The position numbers and the translations under genes are program-made. From Agrocybe praecox (lineage: Eukaryota > Basidiomycota > Agaricomycetes > Agaricales > Agrocybaceae): DNA of 64,000 nucleotides. Location of the stretch: assembly GCA_964017145.1 (NCBI GenBank), contig OZ024845.1:2914001-2978000 (forward strand), read 5' to 3'. Below, piece by piece: positions 12,504-24,246 of the stretch. The stretch's first letter is position 1. Every line of letters starts with the position of its first letter. The notes beneath the pieces were generated by a model that was given only the letters and a program-made list of their open reading frames with translations, ran no database searches and was not told the origin of the DNA.

Positions 12504-12567
12504 GAAGGACTATGATTCTTTCCCCCTCAACGTGGTCTGTCAGACAGAACAAGAAGCCACAAATGTG

Positions 12568-13635
12568 ATGCAACTTCAGCCCCATATCGTCCAGATTCTA
12601 TCAATTAAGCCACCCCTTACGGGCCATAAGGTGGCTTGTGAATTGTATTGGTCCGGTGTTCTGAACAGTATCAACGTTGGGGAGGGTCTATCTAAGTTTC
12701 ATGTTGTGTACTTAGGCGAAACAACAGGCGTGTTTCTGGACAGGTGCGTTGCCTAATATCTTTTCAGGTTACTTATGCTGATTGAGGCCAACGGTAGGAT
12801 CCTTGCTAATAAACAGATAACAGGACAAAAATATCGAGGAAAGGCCTCTTTTCTAACGTTTGCGAAGGCGTTTCTCTGCATGGTATGCAGAGGGGATGCC
12901 TTTGTCCTACCCTGTTCAACTCACCCGCCACCATCTAGCAACCCGCCCATTTCCTGTATTGACTTGGACTTGGATTCAGAATCTGATGCTCCAAATTACC
13001 ACGAAAATCACACCTCTTCTCAAAAATCGCTGTCTAAGCCCTCGAAGTTAAACCAATCATCAAAGAAGGCTGCTAAACCTCCACATAGAGCACCAACTAT
13101 CGAGGAACTGCTGTTGTATGGTCGCCCCAACTTGCCTTCTACTACGCATTCCAGTAAGTGGCACTGATATATTTTAAGCTCTTATCTCATCTATTTTACA
13201 GAGTCTTCACCTTCATCCTCTGAGTCGCCATCAAAAGCCCCCACCACTGCTCCCACAGCTTTATTCTTTCGCGCTACTTCCAAGCCAGGCAAAGTGACCA
13301 GGAAAAAAACAGCCAAAAAACCTGTGGACATGGTGGTGGCACCTACATTTCCTTCACCAGTAGCCCAGTTACATGTTCGCAGCTGGACTGGAATCATGTC
13401 AACCTGTTACGACCCCTGCCAGCTCCCTCTGGCACCCGAAATTCCACATGCCTTGGGTTCTATCATATTGACCTACATTGCTTCCTTCGGCTATGAGTAG
13501 GACATCATAGAATTTCTTGCAGTTGTTTATCATACTTCTCGCAGTGCAGAGGACTTCATCAGGGCCCTTGCTTTGAAAGGGTGGTTGATTGCCGAGGCGC
13601 GCTGGTTTTATGAGATGATTCAGCAGGGAAATTGA
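12568..13635 (+). pseudogene. KDZ cargo gene with RNase H1 N-terminal/viroplasmin-like domain
   Basis: The open frame begins before ATG 12568. Residues from about 35 on (FHVVYLGETTGVFLD, then GQKYRGKASFLTFAKAF) match the pattern of the small RNase H1 N-terminal/viroplasmin-like fold that binds RNA-DNA hybrid or RNA. A Ser/Pro/Lys-rich linker and a conserved-looking C-terminal block (FLAVVYHTSRSAEDFI to RWFYEMIQQ) follow. Exons appear to be 12568-12743, 12768-13153 and 13202-13635, the first junction using a 24-nt intron. A TAG at 13498-13500 interrupts an otherwise continuous frame where tryptophan fits. A protein of similar plan occurs in KDZ element B (minus strand, 37780-40055). The domain call is a pattern match by eye. 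Confidence 0.5.
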
Positions 13636-13810
13636 AGTTTTGTTTTCAACCAGCCTACCAATGACCTATACTTATGTCATTTTTTGAACTCTTAGCTTAT
13701 AGAGTTCTATCTACACGTGATTTACATACTAACACTGTATTGTTTCAATGCTATACAAACTATTCCCCCCCAATTTCATTGTTTTTTTTTTTTTAAATAT
13801 TCTCTTCAAG

Positions 13811-15583
13811 ATGGCAAAATCTGCGAAGGGTGGTCACACCGCTGCCGACTTCAGGCACAAGACTCGCAAAATCAAGAGCCATGCTCCTCGAAAACCCTGG
13901 AGAACGCGCACTCACCCAATGTACAAGCTTACGCCAGCGCAGAAGAGCGCACAACGTGAAAAGCGAAGGAAAAATAAGGAGGACTTGAAGGAGGCCCTGG
14001 ATGCAGCTTGGGGGTCCTGTGGGATGAGGCTGTCAAGCTCAAGGAAAGGTTCAGCAAGCACTGAGCAATATTATTACGAACAGATCATCCATGTGAGTCG
14101 GCGCAAAAAAGGCGAAAGGAAGGTTTCGCATTGGAATGTTTATCTGAGCTCGGAGGTCAAACGTATTAACAAAGGTAAGTTTTTCTGCTATGTCAGTTAT
14201 TCTTATGTCTAATACCTTCCTCAAGATAAGCCTGCTGGTCAACAAAAAAAAGCATGCAAGGTCATTGGTGTCATACACAATTCATGGCAAGCCATGAGCA
14301 AGGACGAGCATGAGGAGGTGACCGATCCATTGATAGAAGACCATGAAGAGATGCGCGAGATGAGGAGCTATTCCAAGCATAATGCTCCACTCAGTTCCTT
14401 CCACGACGCTTGCGCTACACTCACAAGCTTGGAAAAAGAGGTATGTAAACTTTCTGATAACTGTTGGGCAACAAAGGTCTCATTCTGGAGTCTAGATACA
14501 TGCTCTACATGCGTGGACAAACACTAAGGTCATCTTGATGGCTGTATGTTCCTCTATTGACGGTTACATCTGTCCGTTCACTGTCAATACCACTCAACGT
14601 GGCCAGGACTTCATTAGAATGGTTACCGACTCTGAACTTTCGCATTTTACTATTTTCTTCAAAGCTTACTGCCTTGCTGGCCTCAATGGTATACATTTTT
14701 ATAACTTATCATTCTTCTCATTACTAACTAATGATTCTCCTTCTACTACAGGGATGGTTAAAAACTATGTCATGGACCTCTTGGATTTAAAGAAGCAGAC
14801 AGCGGCCTTGATATTGCATAAATTAGGTGAGTGGCTCGTCACTGCTAAATTTGTGCCATGTTCATTTTGTGGCCCCCAGTTGAAGTTGCAGGTGTAAAAA
14901 TCCCTCGAATGATATATACCAATTTCGAAGATGCTATCACCTCAAAATATGGTGTTCTTCTTGTTGGTTGGCCACTCCCAAAGTTTTGTAGCCCCACTGA
15001 TGTCAAATCTCGCAACAAGGTCAAGGTTCTGTACCACACATGGAGTACAGGCATGACTTACTTCCAAAAAATGACGAAGGAAGAATGGGCAAAATGGGAT
15101 GAAAATAGGTACTGTGGAGACCAAAACACCGAAGACTTACCTACTGCCACTGCTGCTCCCTCATCAACTAGTGCCCCAGGTGAAAACAACGACATGGGTT
15201 TTTTGCGGCCGCCATCTCCTTCTCTGAGCAACCCTCCGGCACCTCCATCTCCATCAGAGGCTGTGCCTTCTGCGTCTGGTGCTTCAACACAGCCCTGCAG
15301 ACCGGACGCGAGCATTGCCAGTCTAACAGCATCATTGGACCAGCCACTTGTCGCAAGCGCTACAAATAAGCGCCCTTCCGATGACTTGTCATCTACTGGT
15401 GGCCCTCCCGAGAAGCGTCCAGCACTGCAGACATTACCATCTTTTATCAATGCTACTGGGGTCATGGGTCCGAATAGTATGCTGTTGATTGTCACTAAGA
15501 AACCGCGCAAGAAGAGGTCTGATGCTGGCAAGCCGAGGAAAAGGAAGGGTATGGGAGATGCCACAGCAGCGGAGAGGGCATAA
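13811..15583 (+). CDS. KDZ cargo gene, HMG-like DNA-binding protein
   Basis: Starts at ATG 13811 just after a T-rich tract. Exons are about 13811-14174, 14226-14440, 14495-14688, 14752-14825 and 14880-15583, with introns of about 50-63 nt. Residues 95-150 (HWNVYLSSEVKRIN, then a helix ending HNSWQAMSKDEHEEV) look like an HMG-box-like helical domain. A central globular part (VILMAVCSS, SKYGVLLVGWPLPKFC, MTKEEWAKWDENRY) follows, then a Pro/Ser-rich region and a basic tail suggesting a nuclear localisation signal. No internal stop is seen once the introns are removed. Related HMG-like proteins lie in elements B (40738-43196) and D (about 55480-56097, minus). It presumably helps the transposase or binds element DNA; the precise role is unknown. 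Confidence 0.6.
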
Positions 15584-15707
15584 GGATTTTTTTTAAATAT
15601 AGATATCCTATCAATTTGCAACATATACTTCCTATTTTACTTAATGTCTATTATCATTTGTGCAAACTTCGCTTTTTGGATTATGAGATAAGATTGACCT
15701 TATGCAA

Positions 15708-15829
15708 TAAGATTCCCAGCTATCCTATCGCGTTACTACATACCTTTGTGCCTCAAATATGAGATAAAAATATTGTGTGGACTTTACATTCACAGGTATG
15801 TCTTATTTCCGAAACTTGTTTCAACTCCG
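15708..15829 (-). repeat. Inner terminal inverted repeat of KDZ region A, right
   Basis: The reverse complement of this stretch matches 4737-4862, ending in TTTCAACTCCG. It closes the ~11.1-kb inner unit that holds the transposase pseudogene and both cargo genes. Confidence 0.65.
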
Positions 15830-15835
15830 TTGATA

Positions 15836-17550
15836 AGACTGCCGAACGGCTGGCTCTAAAAATGCGATTTTTACGCATCCTAACACGGTTAATCAACCAA
15901 AAGAGCTTTGCTATTGCCCGGTAGCATATATTGAAGAAAGGTCGGAAACGTCAACAAGACAGACCACTACTGAGAGCAAGATGCCTGTACAAACGAGCAA
16001 GAAACCCTACATGTTCGGCAAGAGTAATTATTCTAATTACGGAAACAAAACGTATACGAATAAAAGACTAGTCCGTCTACCATTTGAAAAGGGTCTGCCA
16101 CATGCGGGAGTCGAACGGGAGACCACATTAGAAAGGCTGCTGATACAGCGCCCTAATCGCCTAACCCCATGCAGAAGCATAAAGCGAGCTCGTTGCGCGG
16201 TTATAGTTGACCGGTGTTATAATTAGCACACCAACGGAATTAATCAAGAATGAGAGTTCTGGAAAAGGTCGGGCTCGATACAAGAAAGGCTGGACCACTT
16301 CGTACGAAGCAGGCCCATTGGCCAACGTGACATCAGAACGATCTCGACCTGTTAATCGGCTAGATGAGCCGAGACGGTCCAAATATAGAAAGCGCTGGCT
16401 CATTTGATGGGCGTCTACGTCCTTGTCACACACTGTTGAACAGAAGATGTACTCAATGTGAACGGGTCAGACACGTTGAATAAGAAAAGTATAGTAGCCA
16501 AACACCCTAGAAAAGCAAGGGGACGGCTGGCGAGAAGTTACGGTGGCCACCAGTGCGACCGATCGGTCAAAATAAAACAGTGTAGCCGAGAGATCGGACA
16601 TGATCGATAAAAGGGGTGCAACACCTCACCCGACTCACGGTCGATGTCGCAATACTTGCATATAGCATCGATAAGGCGGACACGTCGGTAGTAGGGGTAA
16701 CCGGCAGTGCTTTTCACATGTATCTGTAAATATTTCGTAGTATAAAAGGCATGTACAGTAATTTACAAAAACAAGCTTTTGGCACCCATTTTAACGTTGT
16801 GAACCAGTCTCGTACTATTAAGCAGCGAAAAGTCGGACAAGTCCTTAAGACTTCTAGATAGAAATTTGGGTATTGGTTTTGAATAGAACAATCGTTCGTT
16901 AAATGCTACCTATTTGGTGTGAACTAAGCGGACAAGTTTCGAAAAAGACAGAACATTTGAGTACGCTACTGGGGTAACCCTTCCATCTCCAGACATCAGC
17001 AATTGTTAATAGGCCTTGATACTTCGGGCATACGTTAGGTGTTTTGGTGGCATCTTTTGTACGACGACTCGACAAGGACCTGAGTTCAGTCAAGTGAGTG
17101 TGCTCGTTGGTTTTGGTGGCCTCGAGTAGCTGTTAGGTTTTGGTGGCTTCTCAGTCCGTAATTGCTTTTGTGTGTTCAGACAGACCGTAGTTGTCTCCGA
17201 GTTCCGTGTTACCGGTCAGCCTTGTTACAAGTGTGTACTGCTTTTGAAGGAGTCTTGCCGCTTGAAAATAGAAATCTATTTTATTTGAGAAGTCCACCCC
17301 TTTGAAGTGTACACCCCTTTCTACTTGCCTTCCCCCTTTTTGAAAACTACCTATATCATAAAACTACTATCCCTCCTTCGACATCTTTCCCTAGTCAATT
17401 GATTAGGTGTACAGTTTGTCAACAGGTCCAACCCGTCGCTATCAAACAGAGCCTCTCGCCAACTACTAGCCTACGGGTTGTGTTATTTTGGTTGTTTGGG
17501 TTTTGTGTGGTTGTGTGTGTGTCTAGGCCTCACCCGAACGAAGCACTTCA
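15836..17550. other. 1.7 kb without protein-coding genes
   Basis: Lies between the inner and outer right-hand inverted repeats of region A. Apart from a tRNA-like unit on the minus strand (16097-16173) no gene is recognised. The base composition is less AT-rich than the foldback element, and the sequence is not repeated elsewhere in the window. Confidence 0.45.
16097..16173 (-). ncRNA. tRNA-like (Pol III-type) sequence, possible pseudo-tRNA or SINE head
   Basis: Read on the minus strand, a 77-nt stretch has an A-box-like TTAGGCGATTAGGG, a B-box-like GTTCGACTCC at the usual spacing, a D-arm that can pair (GGCG with CGCT) and a TTTT terminator shortly downstream (plus-strand AAAA at 16087-16090). 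The acceptor and T stems do not pair well. It is therefore not a functional tRNA as written and may be a decayed tRNA or the head of a SINE. Confidence 0.3.
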
Positions 17551-18426
17551 CCGTGCTATGATAGCACCGGAGTTACAATGTGGATGCCACATCATTACAT
17601 ACCTGAGGTGCAAAACCCCTCCTCTCCTGCTCTCTGTTCTACCTGTCCTCACCACGCATTGCGCATCAGCAGTGCCTGCAGTATAGAGTCTTAAAAACCT
17701 CTTTATTTGAGGTGAATACTACATACATTTTTGTTTGTTTAACTACAAGTCTCCACAACTATTAATATTACTTAGTGTCTAATTGTAACGCGATGTCAAA
17801 AATAGTTGATATCACTTAATTTCATCAAGTTTCATGTCCTTAGTATGACATGTGGAGTTGAAAGGTGGGTCCATATGCATAACCTATACAGTCGGTTTCC
17901 CGCCCTCCCCCCCTGAGTATAGGGGATGTACTCACCGTGCTGCTCGATGAGCAGGCAAAAAGGCATGTTGTGCCAATTGATGTACTGTATATTAGTTAGT
18001 GATTAGATAATACACAATATTACATGTTTTTTTTATTATAACACTCATCAAATACATATGTAGTGTCTTTGTGGATGCATACAGTGACAACATGGAGGGG
18101 GAGGGCAGGAGCGCCCAACACAGCAGGCAGGAGAGGCGCCAAGTAGACAGGGGACAGCACCATCAGCCGAAGAACACTTTGCCGAAAGGTCAGCCGGGAA
18201 CGGAGATATCCAAGGAGGGCACAGACCATGGCGCACACGGGACAGGGGGCATACACACGTACACACGCCAGAGCACGCAAAAAAGGACTTGGTGAGAGAA
18301 GTCTGGCAGGAGATATCCACCACTTTATTGACAGTGAGTGGGAAATACATATTCTATTCTATTTAGCTTGCCACTCCGCATATGTCCGACATCCTAATTA
18401 GTTACAAATAACGTGATGTTGAGGTG
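17551..18426 (-). repeat. Long inverted repeat, right copy (partner 3864-4739)
   Basis: Inverted copy of 3864-4739 with very few differences. One visible change alters a single codon in the longest open frame. It ends GTTGAGGTG and is followed by the candidate duplication GCATTTTT at 18427-18434. Near-identity over 876 bp at a distance of 12.8 kb implies recent insertion, gene conversion or an element whose arms are kept alike. Confidence 0.75.
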
Positions 18427-18540
18427 GCATTTTTGATGTGTTTGATGCGCACGTCCAAATCCGGAAGTGGCTGTGCCACAAAGCGGACTTAGTCGAAATT
18501 CGCGTTCAAAGCTGCAGCATGCTCATCAATGCACAAGCGG

Positions 18541-18819
18541 TGTATTATGAACACACACAATCCTCTCTTTTTTCGTTTACTTCGATACACGTTTCACTTT
18601 GATTGTGGACTGCTGCACAGTCTCGATACATAGTTTCCGACTTATGTCTGCCTCACGACTACCGAACGATATCCGCACCTAGAAGGTGCTGCACCTCACT
18701 ATAAATACCACGTAGAATACTCTCTTGATCTGAATCTAGTTCTTGAGAATCATATTCGTTTATACTCTAAACACAGAATATCTCGAACCTACGACTTTAG
18801 AACTTCTTCGGCATAATAC
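18541..18819 (+). repeat. 5' LTR of the chromovirus
   Basis: Begins TGTATTATGAAC and ends near GGCATAATAC. It contains a TATA-type box (CACTATAAATACC, about 18699-18711) expected to drive the element transcript. It aligns with 25601-25880. Confidence 0.88.
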
Positions 18820-19122
18820 TTTGATAGTATTGCGCATACGAAACGTTCTTAGTCGTAACAAAAGAACTAGATACCTCTATACCTCTACCAAACTTGACCG
18901 TAGAGATCCATCACCATTACTTCCCCGACCAACGACGAACTACGCCTACGCGGCGACACAGAGGACTTCTCCTCTGATAGTACAGAAACCCCTGAAAGAA
19001 ACTTCGGAACCCCAAACGACGACAACGACTATAGTTACACCCCCATCCCACAGACAAACTACGTAGACCCCTTTACTGGTCTACCTATCGGCATTGAAGC
19101 TACTACCATTGTCATCCCTACC

Positions 19123-20241
19123 ATGCCTGACCCCGGAAATAACCCTGCCGCACCGAGCACCGATAAAAATTATCGACTCAGAGTGCCATTCGACTACGAC
19201 GGAGACAAGAGGACCTTCATTGACTTCATGCAGCTCGTCCAGATCTACATAACAGGAAACTCAGACTCTTTCAAAACCGACAGCTCAAAAATCCTCTTCG
19301 TCATTTCCTATCTCGTAAAAGGAGAAGCCAACTCCTGGAGAAGAAGCTTCATGCTAGCCAAACAAAAAGCAGCCCAGAAAGCGGGAAGAGCCAACATCGA
19401 TCTAGGGACATGGAAAGACTTCGACACTGCCCTAAACAAAGCCTTCCAGTCCATCAATAGCAAGAACGATACTTTGTACCAACTTAACCACCTAAAAATG
19501 AAAGGGAACACTACCGCCGAAGAACACGTTGCCACCTTCAAGAACCTCGTCGTCGACGCCGAAGTAAGCGTCTTCGACGATCTTCACCAGAAATTCGAAG
19601 AAACCCTTCCGGAACACCTCAGAGAAAGAATCGACTTCCAGAAAACCCCCAACAGAATCGAAGAATGGTACGACGCCGTCATTGAGGCCGACAACAAATT
19701 CCGACGCCTCAAAGCCTCCCTCAATCGCACCCCTGTCAACCGAAACAAAGGGGAGATCAACAAAAATCTACGAAGGAACAACAACAACAACAACAGCAAC
19801 AACAACTACGTTCCCAGAGGGAGAACGTACTACTTCTCTCAGAATCAACCTCATCGACAACCCGAAAGAGACCCCAATGCCATGGACGTAGATGTCCTTT
19901 CCATGAACGAACGCACCATCCTCATGAAGAAGGGTGCATGCTTCAACTGTAAAGGGATCGGACACCTCGCACGAGACTTCCCCAAACCACGAGGTTCTCG
20001 CCCCTCCTACAATAGCAACAACACAAACCATCGACAAGGGTCCTCCAACCCCAACTATTGCGGCAACAACCCGAACAACAAGAAACCCTCTGTCAAGGAT
20101 GTGAATTCCTTCATCCCAAACATGTCACACGAAGAACGGGCACAAGTCTTCTGCACCTCTTTCGGAGGACCGGAAGAACAGGCCGACAAAGGACCAACCT
20201 ATGAGGAAGGACCAACCTATGAAGAACCGGGTTTTCAGTAA
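19123..20241 (+). CDS. gag: Gag polyprotein of the chromovirus
   Basis: A 372-residue ORF with ATG at 19123. Residues 20-210 have the helical capsid character of Ty3/gypsy Gag (GDKRTFIDFMQLVQIYI, WKDFDTALNKAFQ). An Asn-rich stretch comes next, then one zinc knuckle at about residue 273 reading CFNCKGIGHLARDF, in which the fourth ligand of the usual CX2CX4HX4C is Phe. The knuckle normally binds genomic RNA for packaging, so this copy may be impaired. The last residues are a short repeat of GPTYEE. The stop at 20239 directly follows a slippery heptamer that feeds ribosomes into pol. Confidence 0.92.
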   Translation: MPDPGNNPAAPSTDKNYRLRVPFDYDGDKRTFIDFMQLVQIYITGNSDSFKTDSSKILFVISYLVKGEANSWRRSFMLAKQKAAQKAGRANIDLGTWKDFDTALNKAFQSINSKNDTLYQLNHLKMKGNTTAEEHVATFKNLVVDAEVSVFDDLHQKFEETLPEHLRERIDFQKTPNRIEEWYDAVIEADNKFRRLKASLNRTPVNRNKGEINKNLRRNNNNNNSNNNYVPRGRTYYFSQNQPHRQPERDPNAMDVDVLSMNERTILMKKGACFNCKGIGHLARDFPKPRGSRPSYNSNNTNHRQGSSNPNYCGNNPNNKKPSVKDVNSFIPNMSHEERAQVFCTSFGGPEEQADKGPTYEEGPTYEEPGFQ

Positions 20242-23200
20242 AGGAGGCTGCCTCGACGTCAGTGACTCCTTCATTTTCTATATCACATGTATTGGTTGCG
20301 CAAATAGACAAAAAATCTATTTATATTCCCGTCTCTTTTAAGAAAACCAATACATCAGAAAACGTCGAAGAAGAAGCACTCACAGATACCGGAGCATCCG
20401 GCAAGTTTATCGACGAAGAATACAGACGGAAATTGAAACTTCCGAAAATACCACTAAAAGAAGCACTTGACGTCTACAACGTGGACGGAACCTTAAACAA
20501 AAAAGGAACCATCACCCATTACGTCAAAATCCTGCTAACTATCGGCGGAAGGACTAAATGGGGATCCTTCTATTGCACCGGATTAGGAAAGCAGAAGATC
20601 ATCTTGGGACTGCCATGGTTCCGAGAAAACAACCCAAACATCAATTGGGAGACGGGACATGTTTCCTGGAAAATCAAAACCAAAGAAGTCAGAACCACCA
20701 GAATCAAAAGAACTGGAACGATCAAAACCAAGAAAGAAGACACAAGGGACCTCGATCTTTTACTTCAATATATTAACGGAGAACTACACCAAAACGAACC
20801 CGAACCCGAATGGATCAGAGTCAAAACCACCGCCTCTCAGACTCTCGCTCAGAAACACGAAGAAGTCAAAAAAGAAAGACCGACAAAAGAAATCGTCCCG
20901 AAACAATTCCATGAATTCCTCAAAGTCTTCGATAAAGAAGCGTCCAACCGATTCCCAACTTCCAAACCTTGGGATCATAGAATCGAAATGAAGGAAGGAT
21001 TTGAACCAAAATCCTTCAAAACGTACAACCTCACCCCAGGAGAAACAGAAGAACTGGACGCCTTCCTTGAAGAACAACTCTCTAAAGGGTATATCCGACC
21101 GTCAAAATCCCCAATGGCCTCCCCGTTCTTTTTCGTATCAAAAAAGGACGGAAAGTTAAGACCATGCCAGGACTACAGATATCTAAACGAATGGAACGTC
21201 AAAAATGCCTATCCGCTCCCCTTGATCTCCGAACTGCTTGACAAGCTCAAAGGCGCCAAACTATTCACCAAGTTTGACGTCCGATGGGGCTACAACAACA
21301 TCAGAATCAAAAAGGGAGACGAATGGAAAGCTGCATTTAAAACCAACCGAGGACTTTTCAAACCAACTGTGATGTTCTTTGGGATGTGCAACTCCCCTGC
21401 CACGTTCCAAGCTATGATGGACCACGTCTTCAAAGGCCTAATCTCAGAAGGATTAATCATTGTCTACATGGACGACATCCTCATCTTTGCCAAAGATAAG
21501 AAACAACTAGACAAAACCACCTGAAGGGTCCTTAGAAGGCTCCAAGAAAATGACCTATACCTGAAACCCGAAAAATGCTCTTTCGAAAAGACGAAAATCG
21601 ACTACCTTGGAATGATCATCCAAGAAGGAAGGATATCCATGGATCCAACCAAACTGAAAGGAATCCGAGACTGGCCAGTCCCAAAAACCGTCAAACAAGT
21701 TAGATCGTTCTTAGGATTTGGAAACTTCTATCAAAGATTCATCCGAAAATATTCGGATATCACCAAACCCCTAAACAATCTTCTACAGAAGAACAAAGGA
21801 TTCCTCTGGAACGACGAAGCCCAGAAAGCCTTTGAAACCCTAAAACAGAAGTTCACAGAAGAACCCGTCTTAATGATGCCCGACACCTCCAAATCCTTCC
21901 AAATTGAATCAGACACATCAAAATACGTGTCAGGAGCCGTCCTCACTCAGCTCGACAACAACGGGAGCAGACACCCCTGTGCATTTATTTCGAAAACCTT
22001 CAACGAAGCTGAACGAAACTACGAAATCTACGATAGAGAACTACTCGCTATTATTCAAGCGTTACAGGAGTGGAGACACTACATTCAGGGCTCCGCTTTC
22101 GAGACCACCATTCTCTCAGATCACAAGAACCTGACCTACTTCAGAAACGCCCAGAAACTGAACAGGAGACAAGCCAGATGGTCGCTGTACCTCTCCGAAT
22201 TCAACATCAAATTGATACACACTCCAGGAACCAAAATGATTCAGTCCGACGCCCTATCCAGAAGACCGGACTTATGCCCAGAAGAAGATCACGACAACGA
22301 AAATAAGACCCTACTGCCAGACAATTTATTTGTCAATCTGATCGACACAGAACTCCAAGACAGAATCGCGAACTCCGACAAACTCGACCTTGATGCAGCG
22401 AATGCAATCAAATTCCTATTAGAAAAAGGACCAACAGAACTACACAATAAACTCGAAGATTGGACCATCGAAGAATTCAAAGGAAAAAACATCCTATTTT
22501 ACCAAGGAAAAAACTATGTGCCTAACGACCAAGCTCTCAGAAGGACTATCGTCAAAAAATACCATGACACGCTCACCGCCAGACACCCAGGAGAACTGGA
22601 AACCTTTAACGCCATCCAAAAATACTACTGGTGGCCAGGACTACGAATGTTCATAAAGAACTATGTAAAAGGATGCGGACTATGCCAACAATTCAAAATC
22701 AACAGGAACCCCACCAAACCAGCCTTCCAACCAACTGAAGGAGCTAAATCCAACAGACCGTTCGCGAACTGTTCTATGGACATGATCACAGATCTACCAG
22801 AAATCAATGGATACGACTCCATCCTATCCGTTGTGGACCATGGACTTACTAAGGGGGCAATTTTCATCCCTTGCTCGAAAACCCTTACCGAAGAACAAGC
22901 CGGAAAACTCCTTCTAGAAAACCTCTACAAACGATTCAGTCTCCCCGACAGCATCATCTCCGACAGAGGACCACAATTCGCAGCCAAGGCATTTCGAGAA
23001 CTCCTGAAACAGCTAGGAGTCGAATCCAAACTGACCACTGCCTATCACCCTCAAGCAGATGGAACCACCGAAAGATTTAATCAAGAAATCGAAGCGTACA
23101 TAGCCATATTTTGCTCAGCAAACCCAGAAACCTGGGAAGATGCTATTCCAACTTTGGAATTTACACACAACGACAGAAGACATTCGGACAGACAGAAATC

Positions 23201-23840
23201 ACCTTTCGCTCTTATGCTAGGAACCGAACCCTTAGCAATCCCTACCACATTCAAAAACACCAAATTCCCATCCATCGAAGAAAGACTCCAAAACCTCGTC
23301 AAAGACCGAGAAGAAGCCAACACCGCCCACGAACTAGCCCGAGCCTGAATACTCTCCAGAAGAAAAGGAAAACCGATCACGTTCAAAAACAGACCAAAGG
23401 TCTGGCTCGATTCCAGAAACCTGAAGACCTACAATAACAAGAAACTGTCACCACGAAGAGAAGGGCCGTTCAAAATCATCGAAACCAAGGGACCCCTATC
23501 CTTCAAGCTGGAACTCCCCAAGACATGGAGAATACACAACGTATTCCATGCAACTCTCCTCATGCCCTACACAGAAAACGAAATCTATGGGCCGAACTTC
23601 CCTGAACCACCCCCAGAATTGATTAACGAAGAAGAACATTACAAAGTCGAAACCATCCGATCACATCGGAAACAAGGCAAACCGAAGAAGGGACAACCCC
23701 AGAAATATAAATACCTCATCAAATGGGCCGGATATTCAGTCAGCAGCAACTCGTGGGAACCCACAGAAATGTTCGGAACAACCGGAAAGAAAATTCTGAA
23801 CGACTATCAACGACGACATCAACTCCCAATCACTGCCTGA
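20223..23840 (+). pseudogene. pol: Pol polyprotein with two premature TGA codons
   Basis: Read in the -1 frame relative to gag. Domains in order: aspartic protease (ALTDTGASGKFID, near 20370), reverse transcriptase (YPLPLISELLDKLKGAK near 21210; active-site YMDDILIF near 21465), RNase H (start DTSKYVSGAVL near 21910), integrase zinc finger (HDTLTARH to CGLCQQ) and integrase core with Asp in SMDMITDLP, Asp in ISDRGPQF and Glu in TTERFNQEIE. The C-terminal chromodomain YLIKWAGYSVSSNSWEPTEM is near 23710. TGA codons at 21522-21524 and 23346-23348 stand where relatives have arginine, consistent with CGA to TGA. The frame otherwise stays open to the true stop at 23838. All catalytic residues named are present, so the loss is recent. 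Confidence 0.92.
20229..20235 (+). promoter_or_regulatory. -1 ribosomal frameshift site GGGTTTT
   Basis: The heptamer G GGT TTT fits the X XXY YYZ rule in the gag frame, three bases before the gag stop codon region. A -1 slip enters exactly the pol frame, which is open from 20223. Downstream bases (AGGAG at about 20241 with CTCCT at about 20266) could pair into a stimulatory hairpin. Such -1 shifting is a known way for Ty3/gypsy elements to make Gag-Pol. Confidence 0.75.
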
Positions 23841-23847
23841 AATCACC

Positions 23848-24246
23848 ATGCACTTCTTCACCGTACCATGCATTGTCCTCACCACTTCTGGGGGAGGAAT
23901 CATACCGTTCCTGAAAGGCTGGACCATGCCTATGGCATCAGGAAAACGAACCCCAGAAGTCACCATCGCACAGCAAAAACTCTGGAACATCTCCAGATCC
24001 GAAGAACACCTGGAAAACACACTGTTCTATCAAAAACCGCTACAGGAAGAAGACGAAACGAGTAGCACAGACTCCTTGATACCCCTTTTCGACGAAGAAG
24101 AAGAAAAACCCAGGCCCCTTCTCGACTGGCAATACGCACAAGAAGACGATCCCTTCCCATACGAACCAATGACCTTTGCCAATAACGATCACCAAACCAG
24201 AAACCCTAGAAAACCCCTACCTCGTGTCAAATGCAAGGCAAAATGA
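23848..24246 (+). CDS. Chromovirus accessory ORF after pol, unknown
   Basis: A 132-residue ORF starting 8 bp after the pol stop in another frame. It is acidic in its second half (DEEEEKPRPL) and Pro-rich, with no recognised domain. Its codon use and purine bias resemble the element rather than a host gene. It may be expressed as part of the downstream ORF region by an unseen intron or re-initiation, or not at all. Confidence 0.4.
   Translation: MHFFTVPCIVLTTSGGGIIPFLKGWTMPMASGKRTPEVTIAQQKLWNISRSEEHLENTLFYQKPLQEEDETSSTDSLIPLFDEEEEKPRPLLDWQYAQEDDPFPYEPMTFANNDHQTRNPRKPLPRVKCKAK

Noticed and set aside
13490..13530. A third micro-intron (GTAGGA..TTGCAG, 26 nt) removing the TAG at 13498
   Set aside because: The sequence inside it (DIIEFLA) reads as coding in the same frame as both flanks, so an in-frame stop replacing Trp is the simpler reading.
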